DNA of 64,000 nucleotides from Bin5 sp034428435 (GCA_034428435.1 DAOUHY010000366.1:1-64000), one strand, 5' to 3'; shown: positions 18,889-28,430, counted from the stretch's first letter. Numbers and translations are program-made. Notes: a model not told the origin generated them from the letters alone.

Positions 18889-20061
18889 CTATTTGGCAAT
18901 CGCGGCCAGCCGCCTGCCCGCTTCGTGGAGAGTTTCGATGCGCTTGGCGAAGGCAAATCGCACGATGCCCTCGCCGTACCTTTCTCTGTCCTTTGTGTAA
19001 AAGTTGATACCGGCTACTGAAGCCACGCCGACTTCCGTCGTCAGCCAGCGGGCGAAGCGGTGCGAATCCCACTGTGATTGCGGTGCGTCGATGCCGGTGT
19101 AGTCGGCCATGGTGTAGTAGGAGCCCTCAGGCCGGACTGCGCGAAAGCCTGCAGATTGCAGCATCTCCAACATCACCTCGCGGCGTTCGCCGTATTCCTC
19201 TCTCATCTGCAACCAGTAGTCGGCCGGCTGATTCAGGGCCGCGGCCGCCGCCGCCTGTAAGGGCGTCGGGGCGCAGATGGTGGAGTAGTCGTGCACGGCA
19301 CGGATGGCTGAAGCCAGCGGCTCGCGTGCGATGACATAGCCCAATCGCCAGCCGGTGACAGCAAAGCTTTTGCCCAGCCCGCCCACAGTAACCGTACGCT
19401 CAACCAAGCCGTCCAAGCTACCCGGGGAGATGTGCTCACGTCCGTCGTAGAGGATGCGGTCGTAGATCTCGTCGGTGATTAGGATGAGATTGTGCCTGTT
19501 GGTGAATTCAGCAAGGGTTTGCATTTCGTCGCTATCGAAAACCCGTCCAGTTGGATTGTGGGGTGAATTCAGTAGCAGGGCACGTGTGCGGTTGGAGACT
19601 GCCGCCTCAAGCCGGTCGGCGTCGATTCGATAGTCGGGCGCCTCCAGGACGACGGGAACGGCGTTGGCGCCGGCCAGCAGCGCCGAAGGGCGGAAGTTCT
19701 CGTGCCCCGGCTCCAGAATAATCAGTTCGTCACCGGGATCGAGTAGGGCAAGGAGGGATGAGGTAATGCCTTCAGTCACGCCGCAGACGACACAGATGTG
19801 AACATCGGGATCGACGGTCCAGCCCAGCTGCGAGGTGTACTGTTCAGCCAAGGCCTGGCGCAAGGGTGGAAAGCCCCAGGTGACGGTGTACTGATTGGCC
19901 TCACCGCGAATTGCCTCAATTGCGGCATAGACGATGGCCTCAGGCGGGTCGAAGTCCGGAAAACCCTGGCTCAGGTTTATGGCATCGTGCTGCATTGCCA
20001 ACCGGGTCATCTCCCGGATCATTGACTGGTTGAAGTTTGTAGTGCGCGTAGCTGGGTACAA
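18889..20061 (-). CDS. Class I/II PLP-dependent aminotransferase
   Basis: Fold-type I aminotransferase of 390 residues. It has the INLSQGFPDFDPP substrate-loop sequence, NSPHNPTGR, the ITDEIYDRI strand with the Asp that binds the pyridine nitrogen, and GGLGKSFAVTGWRLGY with the Schiff-base lysine. The SQGFPDF and GKSFAVTGWR patterns resemble methionine/kynurenine aminotransferases of the YbdL type, so a broad specificity for aromatic or sulfur amino acids is likely but not proven. The gene stands alone, convergent with the membrane-protein gene at 16542 and only 55 bp from its end. Confidence 0.88.
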   Translation of the reverse strand: MYPATRTTNFNQSMIREMTRLAMQHDAINLSQGFPDFDPPEAIVYAAIEAIRGEANQYTVTWGFPPLRQALAEQYTSQLGWTVDPDVHICVVCGVTEGITSSLLALLDPGDELIILEPGHENFRPSALLAGANAVPVVLEAPDYRIDADRLEAAVSNRTRALLLNSPHNPTGRVFDSDEMQTLAEFTNRHNLILITDEIYDRILYDGREHISPGSLDGLVERTVTVGGLGKSFAVTGWRLGYVIAREPLASAIRAVHDYSTICAPTPLQAAAAAALNQPADYWLQMREEYGERREVMLEMLQSAGFRAVRPEGSYYTMADYTGIDAPQSQWDSHRFARWLTTEVGVASVAGINFYTKDRERYGEGIVRFAFAKRIETLHEAGRRLAAIAK

Positions 20062-20156
20062 GGCGTGCCTCGCATTTTGTGTTTTTCAAGGTACTACGGA
20101 GACGCCGAAATTCTACTCGAATCCGGCTAAACTGGCAACGGTGAGAGGGAAAGGGA

Positions 20157-20487
20157 GTGCATCCCAGATCTGGGGTGGGAGCAGTCTGGCGGGGAATCCA
20201 TGCCAGCGGCGGCTGGCGTTGTTTACCGTCTTTGGGCGGGACGCAGTGCAGGCGACAGGCCTGGCCGTACGATGGAGTCCGTCAGTTGGGGCGGGTGCGA
20301 AGGCAGGCAGATGGCCGGCACCTACCGGGATCTGATGGGACTGGCGGGACGCGGTCTGGCTGGACACCTTCGATTAGGCACCTGTTACGAATATCGACAC
20401 CCAGTCGATGAGGCATGTTGTAGGAGAGGGGGCGTTGCGGGGGCGGAGCCCCCGCACAAGGGAGGGCCGAATAGGCCCGACCGCCCA
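20157..20487 (+). repeat. Dispersed composite repeat, copy A
   Basis: Begins GTGCATCCCAGATCTGGGG and ends CCGCCCA. The last 159 bp (20329-20487) are nearly identical to 34875-35033 and close to 57570-57730. The end contains two adjacent hairpins: GCGGGGGC/GCCCCCGC (loop GGA) and GGGCC/GGCCC (loop GAATA). A GTCAGT-rich stretch follows (20500-20535), as after copy C. No open frame is shared by the copies, so this looks like a non-coding, perhaps non-autonomous mobile, sequence. It fills most of the 20062-20646 gap. Confidence 0.8.
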
Positions 20488-20646
20488 GAACTGCAGTAGT
20501 TAGTAGCCAGTAGTCAGTCGTCAGTGGTCAGAGGAGGCGCTTTTTCTGGCGGAAACTGGAACGGGAACTGACCGTGGCTTGGTTGCCTCCCTAGGTATGC
20601 GACTGTTCACCCCCATTTTGGGATGCACGCCGGATGAGCAACTAAA

Positions 20647-20675
20647 TTGACAATAGGTAGCGGCTATAGTATCGT
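20647..20675 (+). promoter_or_regulatory. Probable promoter of the sugar ABC operon
   Basis: A perfect TTGACA (20647-20652), 17-bp spacer and TATCGT (20670-20675, 4 of 6 consensus positions). It lies 93 bp before the first permease gene. Confidence 0.45.
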
Positions 20676-20767
20676 CTCGTGCAATGTTCCCCGGATTTGC
20701 CTCGGGACCGAGCCTACACCAGGGCTCCGCCTAGTCTCTGCAAACACGAACTGAATCGGTCAGGCGA

Positions 20768-21715
20768 ATGGCGACACTCCAGGATCAGATCGCCGCAACT
20801 TCCATGCAAAAGCAAAGGCAGTGGTATTACCTCAACGGTGAGGAGCGGCTGGCGTGGCTGCTCGTTCTGCCCTGGATCATCGGATTCGTTGCCTTCCAGC
20901 TGGGTCCGATGCTGGCCTCTCTGGTGCTCTCGTTAACCGAGTGGCGCATGTTCACTCCGCCGCAATTCATTGGACTGGCGAACTATGCCGAAATGATTTC
21001 CGGCGATCCCCTTGTATTTCAAGCGTTTAAGGTTACCACGATATATTCCGTTGTATCGGTGCCATTGCGCATCGCGTTGGGCGTCCTGGTTGCTCTATTG
21101 CTGAACGCCAGTGTGCGAGGGCTGGCCTTCATTCGCACCGTCTATTACCTGCCTGCGACGGTCAGCGGCGTGGCAGTGGCGATGGTCTGGCTCTTGATTC
21201 TGAACGGTGATTTTGGCCTGCTAAACCGTGCGCTCAGCCTAATTGGAATCGAAGGGCCCTACTGGTTGACCGACACGAGGACCGTTCTGGCCTCATTTAT
21301 CTTGATGAGTCTATGGGGCGTGGGCGCCGGCATTATCATCTACCTTGCCGGTTTGCAGGGCGTCCCTAATGAACTCTACGAGGCAGCAGAGGTTGACGGC
21401 GCAGACGACTGGGTGAAGTTCTGGAAGATCACGATACCTATGATTTCTCCCGTTCTCTTCTTCCAGTTCGTCATCGGAATGATCGACGCACTTCAGGAGT
21501 TTGCAGGCCCCTTTATCATGACGCAGGGCGGTCCGGGGAACGCCAGCCTTTTCGTGATGCTTTACCTCTTCAGGCAAGGCTTCGAGTTTTTCCAGATGGG
21601 ATACGCCTCCGCACTGGCCTGGGTGCTCTTCGTTTACATCATGCTATTGACGCTTTTCATCATCCGCTCATCCGCAGTTTGGGTCTACTATGAAGGGGAA
21701 GTCAGAGGAAGCTAA
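20768..21715 (+). CDS. ABC sugar transporter permease (MalF/UgpA type)
   Basis: One of the two membrane subunits of a carbohydrate importer. It has six predicted helices and the EAA loop that docks the ATPase, NELYEAAEVDGADDWVKFWKI, ending in the usual Pro. The 315-residue length fits the short MalF/UgpA-type permeases. It starts at ATG 20768 and is followed after only 3 bp by the second permease, so the two are translated together. The neighbours (binding protein, sulfatase) suggest a carbohydrate or sulfated carbohydrate substrate. No ATP-binding gene is in the cluster. Confidence 0.92.
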   Translation: MATLQDQIAATSMQKQRQWYYLNGEERLAWLLVLPWIIGFVAFQLGPMLASLVLSLTEWRMFTPPQFIGLANYAEMISGDPLVFQAFKVTTIYSVVSVPLRIALGVLVALLLNASVRGLAFIRTVYYLPATVSGVAVAMVWLLILNGDFGLLNRALSLIGIEGPYWLTDTRTVLASFILMSLWGVGAGIIIYLAGLQGVPNELYEAAEVDGADDWVKFWKITIPMISPVLFFQFVIGMIDALQEFAGPFIMTQGGPGNASLFVMLYLFRQGFEFFQMGYASALAWVLFVYIMLLTLFIIRSSAVWVYYEGEVRGS

Positions 21716-21718
21716 GCA

Positions 21719-22579
21719 ATGGTCGTACGGTCAATCAGCGGGAGCCAAAGCCGCACCCGAGCCTTCAGGCTGACTTTGATCTATCTTGCATTAGCGGTTG
21801 GCATGGTCATCGTGATCCTGCCTTTCCTGTGGATGGTATCCACTTCGTTGAAGACGCCCGCCGACATTTTCAAGATTCCGACGGTATGGATCCCAAATCC
21901 GATCGTTTGGGAAAACTACCCAAATTCCATGACGATTCTGCCGTTCGGCCGCTTCATTCTGAACACAGCGAAGATCACCGGACTGGCGGTGGTGGGCGCC
22001 ACGTTCTCCGGTTCGCTGGCCGCGTTTGCCTTCGCACGTCTGCGCTGGCGCGGACGTAACTTCATGTTCGTACTGGTCCTGTCCACATTGATGCTGCCGT
22101 TCCAGGTCATCATGATTCCCCAGTTCATTTTGTTTCGCGAGCTTGAGTGGCTGGACACCTATTTGCCCCTGGTGGTGCCGGCTTTCTTCGGGGGCAGCGC
22201 GTTCAATATTTTCCTGCTTCGCCAATATTTCATGACAATTTCGCCCGAATTGGATGATGCCGCCATAATCGACGGTTGCAGCCGCTTCGGCGTCTACTGG
22301 CGAATTATTCTCCCTCTCTCTAAGGCGGCCTTGATGACGGTCGTGATATTCATCGTTCAGAATCGCTGGCAGAGCTTCCTGGTTCCACTCATTTATCTGT
22401 TCGATCAGAAGAAGTACACGCTGGCGCTGGGCTTGCGACTGTTCCAGGACCAGTATACGACGGAGTGGGAGTTGATGATGGCCGCGGCAACTGTGAGTAT
22501 GGTTCCGGTGCTCCTGGTCTTTTATTTCGGACAGCGGTACTTCATTCAGGGAGTCGTGTTTACAGGAGTGAAAGGGTAG
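21719..22579 (+). CDS. ABC sugar transporter permease (MalG/UgpE type)
   Basis: Second permease of the importer, 286 residues with six helices. The EAA-type loop is SPELDDAAIIDGCSRFGVYWRI, with the characteristic DG and the downstream Pro of ILPLSK. The N-terminus has the long first helix and SLKTPADIF typical of MalG-like subunits. It follows the first permease by 3 bp and precedes the binding protein by 60 bp in one operon. Confidence 0.92.
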   Translation: MVVRSISGSQSRTRAFRLTLIYLALAVGMVIVILPFLWMVSTSLKTPADIFKIPTVWIPNPIVWENYPNSMTILPFGRFILNTAKITGLAVVGATFSGSLAAFAFARLRWRGRNFMFVLVLSTLMLPFQVIMIPQFILFRELEWLDTYLPLVVPAFFGGSAFNIFLLRQYFMTISPELDDAAIIDGCSRFGVYWRIILPLSKAALMTVVIFIVQNRWQSFLVPLIYLFDQKKYTLALGLRLFQDQYTTEWELMMAAATVSMVPVLLVFYFGQRYFIQGVVFTGVKG

Positions 22580-22639
22580 TCGCGCACCGCCTTGGTGCTG
22601 CGATAGAGCAATTACGTTTTTCCACAAGGAGATGAGAAG

Positions 22640-23983
22640 ATGACTAATCAGATGACGCGCCGCAGGTTTCTACGCAATGCAGGTCTTGGCGCCGGCTCAG
22701 TCGTCATGCTGGCGGCATGCCAGCCAATGGCGGCGGACCCGGCTGGAGATGAAGGCGGGGCCGCGCGGGCAGCGGAATCGGTTTCCATCATTTCGATGAC
22801 GTGGGGTCGGGCCGAAATGATGGAGGACGTAGCCGCGGCCTTCATGGAAAGCAATGAAGGGGCGATTGCAGTCGAAAACCAGACGTTGGGCTGGGGCGAC
22901 TACTGGACCAAGCTGAATACTCTGTATGCCTCCGGGTCCCCGCCGGACTCTGCCTGGACGCACACGGCCTGGGTGCGTCCTCATGCCGTGCTCGGCGCGA
23001 TCGAAGATCTGAATCCCCGTATCGACGCCTCGCCCGAATTTCCCGATGACTGGTACGAATCCGTTTGGGGGCTGTTCACTTTTGAAGGTGGACAGTACGG
23101 GACCAGTTGGGACGTCGGCGTGCAGGGGATTTGGTTCAACAGGACTCTCTATGAGGCGGCCGGCCTGACCGGTCCGGGCGTTGGCTCAACCTATGCAGAT
23201 CTGCTGGAAGCCAGTCTTGCCCTGACGACAGACAGGGAAGGCAACCATCCTCTGGACGATGGCTTCAACAGGCGAGAAGTTGCAATCTGGGGCATGTCGA
23301 ACATGGTGGACAACTGGGTCAACGAGATCCGCCCACAGGCTGTGGCCTGGGGGACCGAGATATTCAATGAAGACGAGACCGAGTGTATCGTCAACTCCGA
23401 GGCGACGGTTGAGTTCCTCAACTGGTACCTTGACGCCATACAGACCCATGAAGTGCATCCCTCTGCCGATCTGATTGAGGGCCTGGGCAACCTGTTCATT
23501 TCGGGCAGCTCGGCACTGATCTCCACTTTTCCCGGGATTATCGACCAGTTCGACGGCTCGTTCGAGTGGGAGATTTCCCCGTACCCGATGGGCGGCGACA
23601 GTGGCGCGCATACTCTCAATGTCGGAGGGTCGGCGTTCTCGATCCCGTCCGAGAGCCCGCACCCAGAGGAGGCATGGGCGTGGCTGGAGTACAACGCCAG
23701 TGAGGAGGCCCACCGAATCTGGGCAAACACAGGGATTATCAACGCCCGTCGTTCCACGTCGAAGTATGTATTGGAGCAGCTCGATGTACCCGACACCTTT
23801 GTGGAGTTCTACATGGACCGCATTGACGAGTTCGGCGTGCCGGTGTGGCAACATAAGAACCGGGCACAGATAAACACTGCACTGACTGCTGCATTCGAAC
23901 TGGTCTGGCTGGGCGACCGGACGGTTATAGATGCCGCCAACGCCGTGAAGCCAGAGGTAGATGAACTGCTGGCCGACGCTTGA
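22640..23983 (+). CDS. Extracellular sugar-binding lipoprotein (family 1 solute-binding protein)
   Basis: Captures the substrate outside the membrane and hands it to the two permeases. The N-terminus is a Tat-type signal (RRRFLRN, residues 7-13) ending in a lipobox with the lipidated Cys at residue 27 (MLAAC). The mature part has the UgpB/MalE-like plan, including the early WGDYWTKLNTLYASGSPPD and the late PEEAWAWLEY segment. An AAGGAGATGAG lies just upstream of ATG 22640. A Tat signal suggests export of the folded protein. The ligand is unknown; the sulfatase 177 bp downstream hints at a sulfated sugar. Confidence 0.9.
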   Translation: MTNQMTRRRFLRNAGLGAGSVVMLAACQPMAADPAGDEGGAARAAESVSIISMTWGRAEMMEDVAAAFMESNEGAIAVENQTLGWGDYWTKLNTLYASGSPPDSAWTHTAWVRPHAVLGAIEDLNPRIDASPEFPDDWYESVWGLFTFEGGQYGTSWDVGVQGIWFNRTLYEAAGLTGPGVGSTYADLLEASLALTTDREGNHPLDDGFNRREVAIWGMSNMVDNWVNEIRPQAVAWGTEIFNEDETECIVNSEATVEFLNWYLDAIQTHEVHPSADLIEGLGNLFISGSSALISTFPGIIDQFDGSFEWEISPYPMGGDSGAHTLNVGGSAFSIPSESPHPEEAWAWLEYNASEEAHRIWANTGIINARRSTSKYVLEQLDVPDTFVEFYMDRIDEFGVPVWQHKNRAQINTALTAAFELVWLGDRTVIDAANAVKPEVDELLADA

Positions 23984-24100
23984 TCCAAGTCACGATTCCT
24001 GCTTCGGGCTGGATTGGAATGTTGAAAGGTAAACTTCCTAGACGCGCCGGAAGAAGCAACTGCTTCTCTTAGTCTTGAAATTCGCGGTCGTCCAGATGAT

Positions 24101-24134
24101 ACACCCCCTTGCAGGGTCCTCTGCCAGGGGGTGT
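24101..24134 (+). terminator. Strong hairpin between binding-protein and sulfatase genes
   Basis: 14-bp stem with one mismatch (ACACCCCCTTGCAG, 24101-24114, with 24121-24134) and a 6-nt loop. No long T-run follows. It probably stabilises the transporter mRNA or reduces read-through into the sulfatase gene. Confidence 0.5.
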
Positions 24135-24160
24135 GTTGCTTCCAAAGATGAGGATCAATC

Positions 24161-25573
24161 ATGACTCGAGAAACCCGCCCCAATGTCCTTCTGATCATGG
24201 CCGATGATCATGCCCCGGCCGCGTTTTCCACCTACGGCGGCAAGCTGAACAGCACGCCGAACCTGGACAGGATTGCCGCGGAAGGGCTGCGGTTGGACCG
24301 CTGCTTCTGTACAAATGCGATCTGTACGCCGGCGCGGGCGTCGGTACATACCGGGAAGTACAGCCATTCGACCGGAATCAAGACGCTCAACGACTTCATT
24401 GATCAGAACGAGGAGACTACGCTAGGGATGCTTCTACACGACGCCGGCTATCAGACGGCGTTTGTAGGCAAGTGGCATCTTGGGCACGGTGGGAACAGCG
24501 ACCCGGCGGGTTACGATTTCTGGAGCGTTCTGCCTGGGCAAGGGCGGTACTACGACCCTGAGATGACGGAGATGGGTGAGCCGGTTGTTGAGAAGGGATA
24601 TGTGACCGACGTGCTGACGGACAAGGCGTTGAGCTGGCTATCGCAGCGGGACAGGGATCGACCATTCTTCCTGGTTTGCGCGCACAAGGCGCCACACGAT
24701 CCGTTTCAGCCCCATCCGAAGCACCGAGCGCTCTACGCGGATGAGACGATTCCCGAGCCGGCTACCTTTCACGACGACTACCAGAATCGTGCGGCCGCGG
24801 CCGGTATGGCGACCGAACAGGTGGCGCTGATGCATCTAAAGAACCATGTGCCCGACCCGGTCCCTCATGGGCTGTCTGCTGAGGAGCAGAAGGCGTGGAA
24901 CTACCAGAGCTACATGCGCAACTACCTTCGTTGCGTCGCTTCGATCGACGAAAACGTTGGCCGCTTGCTGGACTATCTGGACGAATCCCAGATCGCCGAG
25001 GACACTATCGTCATTTACAGTTCGGACCACGGTTTCTTTCTGGGGGACCACGGTTGGTATGACAAGCGATTCATGTACGAAGAGTCGATTCGCATTCCGT
25101 TCCTGATGCGCTATCCGCGGGCGGTCCAGGCTGGACTGACCAGCGAAAGGATTGCGCTGAACGTAGATTTTGCACCCACCATTCTGGACTATGCCGGTGT
25201 TCCGGAACCGCAAGATATGCAGGGACGGAGTCTTCGCCCGTTGGCGGAAGGCAGAACGCCTTCTGACTGGCGCGGTTCGATGTACTATCGGTATTGGATG
25301 CACCTGGCACACTTCAACATTCCGGCCCATTACGGGATCCGTACCGAGCGCTATAAGCTGATCTACTATTACGGTGAGGCTCTCGGCAGTGCAGGGGCTA
25401 TTGACGAGCCTACAGAGCCGGAGTGGGAGCTTTTTGACCTCGAAGCGGATCCCAGGGAGATGCGGAACATCTACCACGAGCCGGAGAAAGCCGCCCTGGT
25501 CAGCGCGCTCAAGGTGGAACTTGAGCAGTTACAGAGGGAGTTGGGTGACCGGCCGTGTGACAGAGGTCCGTAG
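24161..25573 (+). CDS. Cys-type sulfatase (arylsulfatase A family)
   Basis: Hydrolyses sulfate esters, probably on carbohydrates. PNVLLIMADD near the N-terminus supplies metal ligands. C55-T-P-A-R59 is the sulfatase signature, in which the Cys is converted to formylglycine by a separate enzyme not found in this window. GKWHLGHGG and SSDHGFFLGDHGWYDKRF contain further metal and sulfate ligands, and the DPREMRNIYH tail is typical. No signal peptide is visible, so it may act in the cytoplasm on imported substrate, which fits its position just after the sugar importer. AAAGATGAGGATCAATC precedes the start. 470 residues, normal length. Confidence 0.92.
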   Translation: MTRETRPNVLLIMADDHAPAAFSTYGGKLNSTPNLDRIAAEGLRLDRCFCTNAICTPARASVHTGKYSHSTGIKTLNDFIDQNEETTLGMLLHDAGYQTAFVGKWHLGHGGNSDPAGYDFWSVLPGQGRYYDPEMTEMGEPVVEKGYVTDVLTDKALSWLSQRDRDRPFFLVCAHKAPHDPFQPHPKHRALYADETIPEPATFHDDYQNRAAAAGMATEQVALMHLKNHVPDPVPHGLSAEEQKAWNYQSYMRNYLRCVASIDENVGRLLDYLDESQIAEDTIVIYSSDHGFFLGDHGWYDKRFMYEESIRIPFLMRYPRAVQAGLTSERIALNVDFAPTILDYAGVPEPQDMQGRSLRPLAEGRTPSDWRGSMYYRYWMHLAHFNIPAHYGIRTERYKLIYYYGEALGSAGAIDEPTEPEWELFDLEADPREMRNIYHEPEKAALVSALKVELEQLQRELGDRPCDRGP

Positions 25574-25614
25574 CTCCCGCGCTGTCGGACTGTCGGCAGG
25601 AGTCGAGACCACGA

Positions 25615-25985
25615 GGGCACCCACAAGGGGTGCCCCTACGGGGGGTATTCGGTAGGTTGGCGCCTTTTGGGGATGCGGATGTGGGCAACCACAAGGGGTG
25701 CCTCTGCGGGGGAATTCGGTAGGTTGGCGCGTTATGGGGATGCGGATGTGGGCACCCACAAGGGGTGCCCCTGCGGGGGGTTGCGGTAGGTTGGTGCGCT
25801 TTGGGGAGGCGGGCTCGGGCACCCACAAGGGGCGCCCCTGCGGGGGGTTGCGGTAAGTTGTCGCGTTTTGGGAGGCGGATGTGGGCACCCACAAGGGGTG
25901 CCCATACGGGGGAGCTCGGTAGGTTGGCGCGTTTTTGGGTTGCGGGCCTGGGCACCCACCAGGGGTGCCCCTACGGGGGGTGGGC
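25615..25985. repeat. Tandem array of about 67-bp units with a GGGCACCC hairpin
   Basis: Six units start at 25615, 25683, 25750, 25817, 25883 and 25950 (period 66-68 bp). Each begins with an 8-bp stem GGGCACCC/GGGTGCCC (variants in some units) around loop ACAAG, then CTACGGGGG or CTGCGGGGG and a conserved GGTAGGTTGGCGCG segment. The reading frames that cross it are artefacts of the repeat. It fills the gap between the sulfatase and the convergent dehydrogenase gene. Confidence 0.9.
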
Positions 25986-26038
25986 CGGGGTGGGTGAAAT
26001 TCTCAACGGGCCCTGGTCACCGAGCTTTGCCCAACAGG

Positions 26039-27001
26039 TCATTCTGGAAGCGAATTCTTGAGACGGAGGAGTTCTACTAGGCCGGTGTCGCGTATCCGGG
26101 CGAGTTGAGCCGGGGAATTTCCCGCAGTTGCTTCTTCCACTTCATTGACTAACTTGGTGATCAGTTCTTCGGTCAGGCTTGGTTCTCCCAGGGTTTGCCA
26201 GCGCGCCTCCTGTGACGGCCCCAGATGGTGCATGTAATGGGCGAACCCTTCGGCGCCTCCGGCCAGGTGGTATGTAGTAAATGGGCCTTGCAAGGCCCAA
26301 CGCAGGCCCGGGCCCTGTGTGATGACCTCATCGACGTCTTCGACGGTCGTGATACCCTCGGCCACGAGGTAGACCGCCTCTCGGAATAGAGCGGCGGCGA
26401 GCCGGTTGGCGATGTGGCCGTAGGCCTCCCCTTTCATCAGAACCGGGGCCTTGCCGATTGCCCGGTAGAAATCCATTGCCCAATCCAATACTTCGGGGGC
26501 GGTCTGCGCGCCGCCTGATACTTCCACCAGCGGGATCAGATGGGGTGGGTTGAAGGGGTGGCCTACCAGCAGGCGTTCTGGATGCCTGGCACGGGCCTGG
26601 ATGTCGGAGGGAATCAGGGCAGTGGCGCTGCTGCTGACGATTGCCTGCGGACCGATCACCCTTTCGAGCAGTCGCAACGTTCCTCGCTTTGTTTCCAGGC
26701 GTTCGGGGACGCTTTCCTGAACGAATTGGACTTCTGCCAGCTCATCACCGATTTGGGAAGAGAATTGCAGACGGCGCTGGTCGACTGCGGCGGCCAGACC
26801 AATGCTGTCCAACGCGGGAGCCATCGCGTCGATGGCGCGGCGCAAGTCCGTTTCCTCGCGGACCGGGTCGACCGCGACTACGTGCAGGCCGTTGGCCAGA
26901 AAGAAGGCTGCCCAGCTTGCCCCGATTGTCCCGGCGCCGATGACAGCGACAGAGTGGATATTTTCCACTGAGGCGAGCCCTTCAGAAGGATATGGGTACA
27001 T
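26039..27001 (-). CDS. 3-hydroxyacyl-CoA dehydrogenase-like NAD(P)-binding protein
   Basis: Rossmann-fold dehydrogenase of the 3-hydroxyacyl-CoA/L-carnitine/L-gulonate dehydrogenase group. It has AVIGAGTIGASWAAFFLANGL (the GxGxxG dinucleotide site) near residue 20, the substrate-domain sequence GHPFNPPHLIPLVEV with the conserved His, and a helical C-terminal domain. ATG 27001 (MYPYPSEG) is chosen because AAAGGGAA lies just upstream; the frame opens at 27040. The length and the GAGTIGASW pattern fit carnitine/gulonate-type enzymes better than fatty-acid oxidation enzymes. It is the last gene of a run that begins with the Liv-type importer, so it may act on an imported compound. Confidence 0.82.
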   Translation of the reverse strand: MYPYPSEGLASVENIHSVAVIGAGTIGASWAAFFLANGLHVVAVDPVREETDLRRAIDAMAPALDSIGLAAAVDQRRLQFSSQIGDELAEVQFVQESVPERLETKRGTLRLLERVIGPQAIVSSSATALIPSDIQARARHPERLLVGHPFNPPHLIPLVEVSGGAQTAPEVLDWAMDFYRAIGKAPVLMKGEAYGHIANRLAAALFREAVYLVAEGITTVEDVDEVITQGPGLRWALQGPFTTYHLAGGAEGFAHYMHHLGPSQEARWQTLGEPSLTEELITKLVNEVEEATAGNSPAQLARIRDTGLVELLRLKNSLPE

Positions 27002-27137
27002 TTGCGGTTCCCTTTTCTCTGAGGCCTTAAATAATGGCACGCCGACCGCGCTGAGCGCCGACTTTGGATGACTATGCGCAAACAGTGGAGGTCCGGGCGA
27101 AAAGGCTCTAGGGACATTCCTCGGGATTCGGAGAAGG

Positions 27138-28430
27138 TCACAGAGAGGAAAGAAATCTCTGCAGACGGGCCAGCACTTCGTTCATTCCTGGGTGGTGGTC
27201 GCGGAGCAACTCTTCCGCGCTCGCAACGCTGGCGGCCGTTTCGATCAGATTGGCCGCCTTTTCGTCTGTCTCAAGGTCAACGTAACTGGAGGAGAGGCGA
27301 AGGGAGAGCTCTCCGGCCGGTGTGCCGAAGTCTGATCCGGGCAGCGTGGCGATTTGCCATTTATCAAGCAGGTAGCGTGCGAGGTCAACCGACGTATTTA
27401 CGCCGAGAGATGTTAGAGGTCTGCGCCAGTGATCGAAATTGGGGAACAGGTAGAAGCCGCCGGTCGGTTCAGCGCAAGGGATATCCAGTTCTGAGAGGCC
27501 ACGCCAGAGGTAGCGGGTGCGGGCGGCGTGCAGGGCTGTGCACATTTCTACGTAGGCGGCCAGGTCGGCGTCGTTGGCGTAGGCGGTGACGGCTGCGAAT
27601 TGGATAGGTGCGGAGGCGGTAGACCAGAGTTCGCTGCCGATTTTTGCGACGGCCTGGAGGAGCTGCTGTCCCTTTTCGCCGGGCGGTACAAGGGCGGTCC
27701 CCAAGCGCCAGCCGCCGAGTGAGAGGTGCTTGCTCACGCCGCCTAGGACGACGGTTCCTTCCGGGTAGAAGCTGCTGATGGAGACATGCTCACGCCCGAA
27801 TGCGGTGAGACCGTATATCTCGTCGGAGAGGACAAGGACCTCTTCCCTTCTGCAGATATCGGCGATCTCTTCGAGGAGGGGGAGTTCGAGCATCTGCCCG
27901 GTGGGATTGCTCGGGCTGTTGAGGATGAGCAGGTGCTGATCATATGGGGAGTGCCTGAGGAGGTGGTGCAGTCTAGCGGGTTGTAACTGATGACCCTCTT
28001 CCGGACTTGCCGGGAGGCGCAGGACGGGGCGGTGGAAGAGGCGGGACTGGGGCTCGTAGCTCACCCATGAGGGCGTGTGGAGCACGGTGGCCCCGGCCAA
28101 GGCCAATTGGAAGGCGAACAGGAGAGACTTGCTGCCGGGGGCAACGATTACCTGGTCGGGGCGGATTTCACGGTTTAGCTGGCGCGAGTGAAAGCTGGCG
28201 ACGGCCTGCCGGAGCTCGGGAATCCCTGCGCTGGGCAGGTAGCTCTGGCGAGAGGCGTGCTCGACCAGGGCGCGTACTATGGCGGGATGGGCGGGGAAAC
28301 GGGACTCGCCGAATCCCAGATGGTAGACGGTTTGGCCGCTTGCCCACATCTGGCGAACGCGTTCGTTGATTGACAGGGTAGGCGAAGGGGTGAGGCTGTT
28401 GCCCAGAGAGGAGGAGAGAGAGAAGTTCAC
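27138..28430 (-). CDS. Class I/II PLP-dependent aminotransferase
   Basis: Fold-type I aminotransferase. Visible signatures are GFGESRFPAHPAIVRALVEHA, NSPSNPTGQ, VLSDEIYGL and LGGVSKHLSLGGWRLG, with the PLP-binding Lys in the last. The reading frame is open to 28685, but the extra N-terminus overlaps livF out of frame and looks like its shadow. GTG 28430 gives 430 residues, starts 31 bp after livF and matches the family's usual beginning. The ribosome site is weak. Its place directly behind livHMGF suggests it works on an imported amino acid or related amine, which is an inference from order only. Confidence 0.83.
   Translation of the reverse strand: MNFSLSSSLGNSLTPSPTLSINERVRQMWASGQTVYHLGFGESRFPAHPAIVRALVEHASRQSYLPSAGIPELRQAVASFHSRQLNREIRPDQVIVAPGSKSLLFAFQLALAGATVLHTPSWVSYEPQSRLFHRPVLRLPASPEEGHQLQPARLHHLLRHSPYDQHLLILNSPSNPTGQMLELPLLEEIADICRREEVLVLSDEIYGLTAFGREHVSISSFYPEGTVVLGGVSKHLSLGGWRLGTALVPPGEKGQQLLQAVAKIGSELWSTASAPIQFAAVTAYANDADLAAYVEMCTALHAARTRYLWRGLSELDIPCAEPTGGFYLFPNFDHWRRPLTSLGVNTSVDLARYLLDKWQIATLPGSDFGTPAGELSLRLSSSYVDLETDEKAANLIETAASVASAEELLRDHHPGMNEVLARLQRFLSSL

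Noticed and set aside
25509..26061. Frames of 75-148 codons over the sulfatase-dehydrogenase gap
   Set aside because: They translate the 67-bp tandem repeat; no start signals or family-like sequence.
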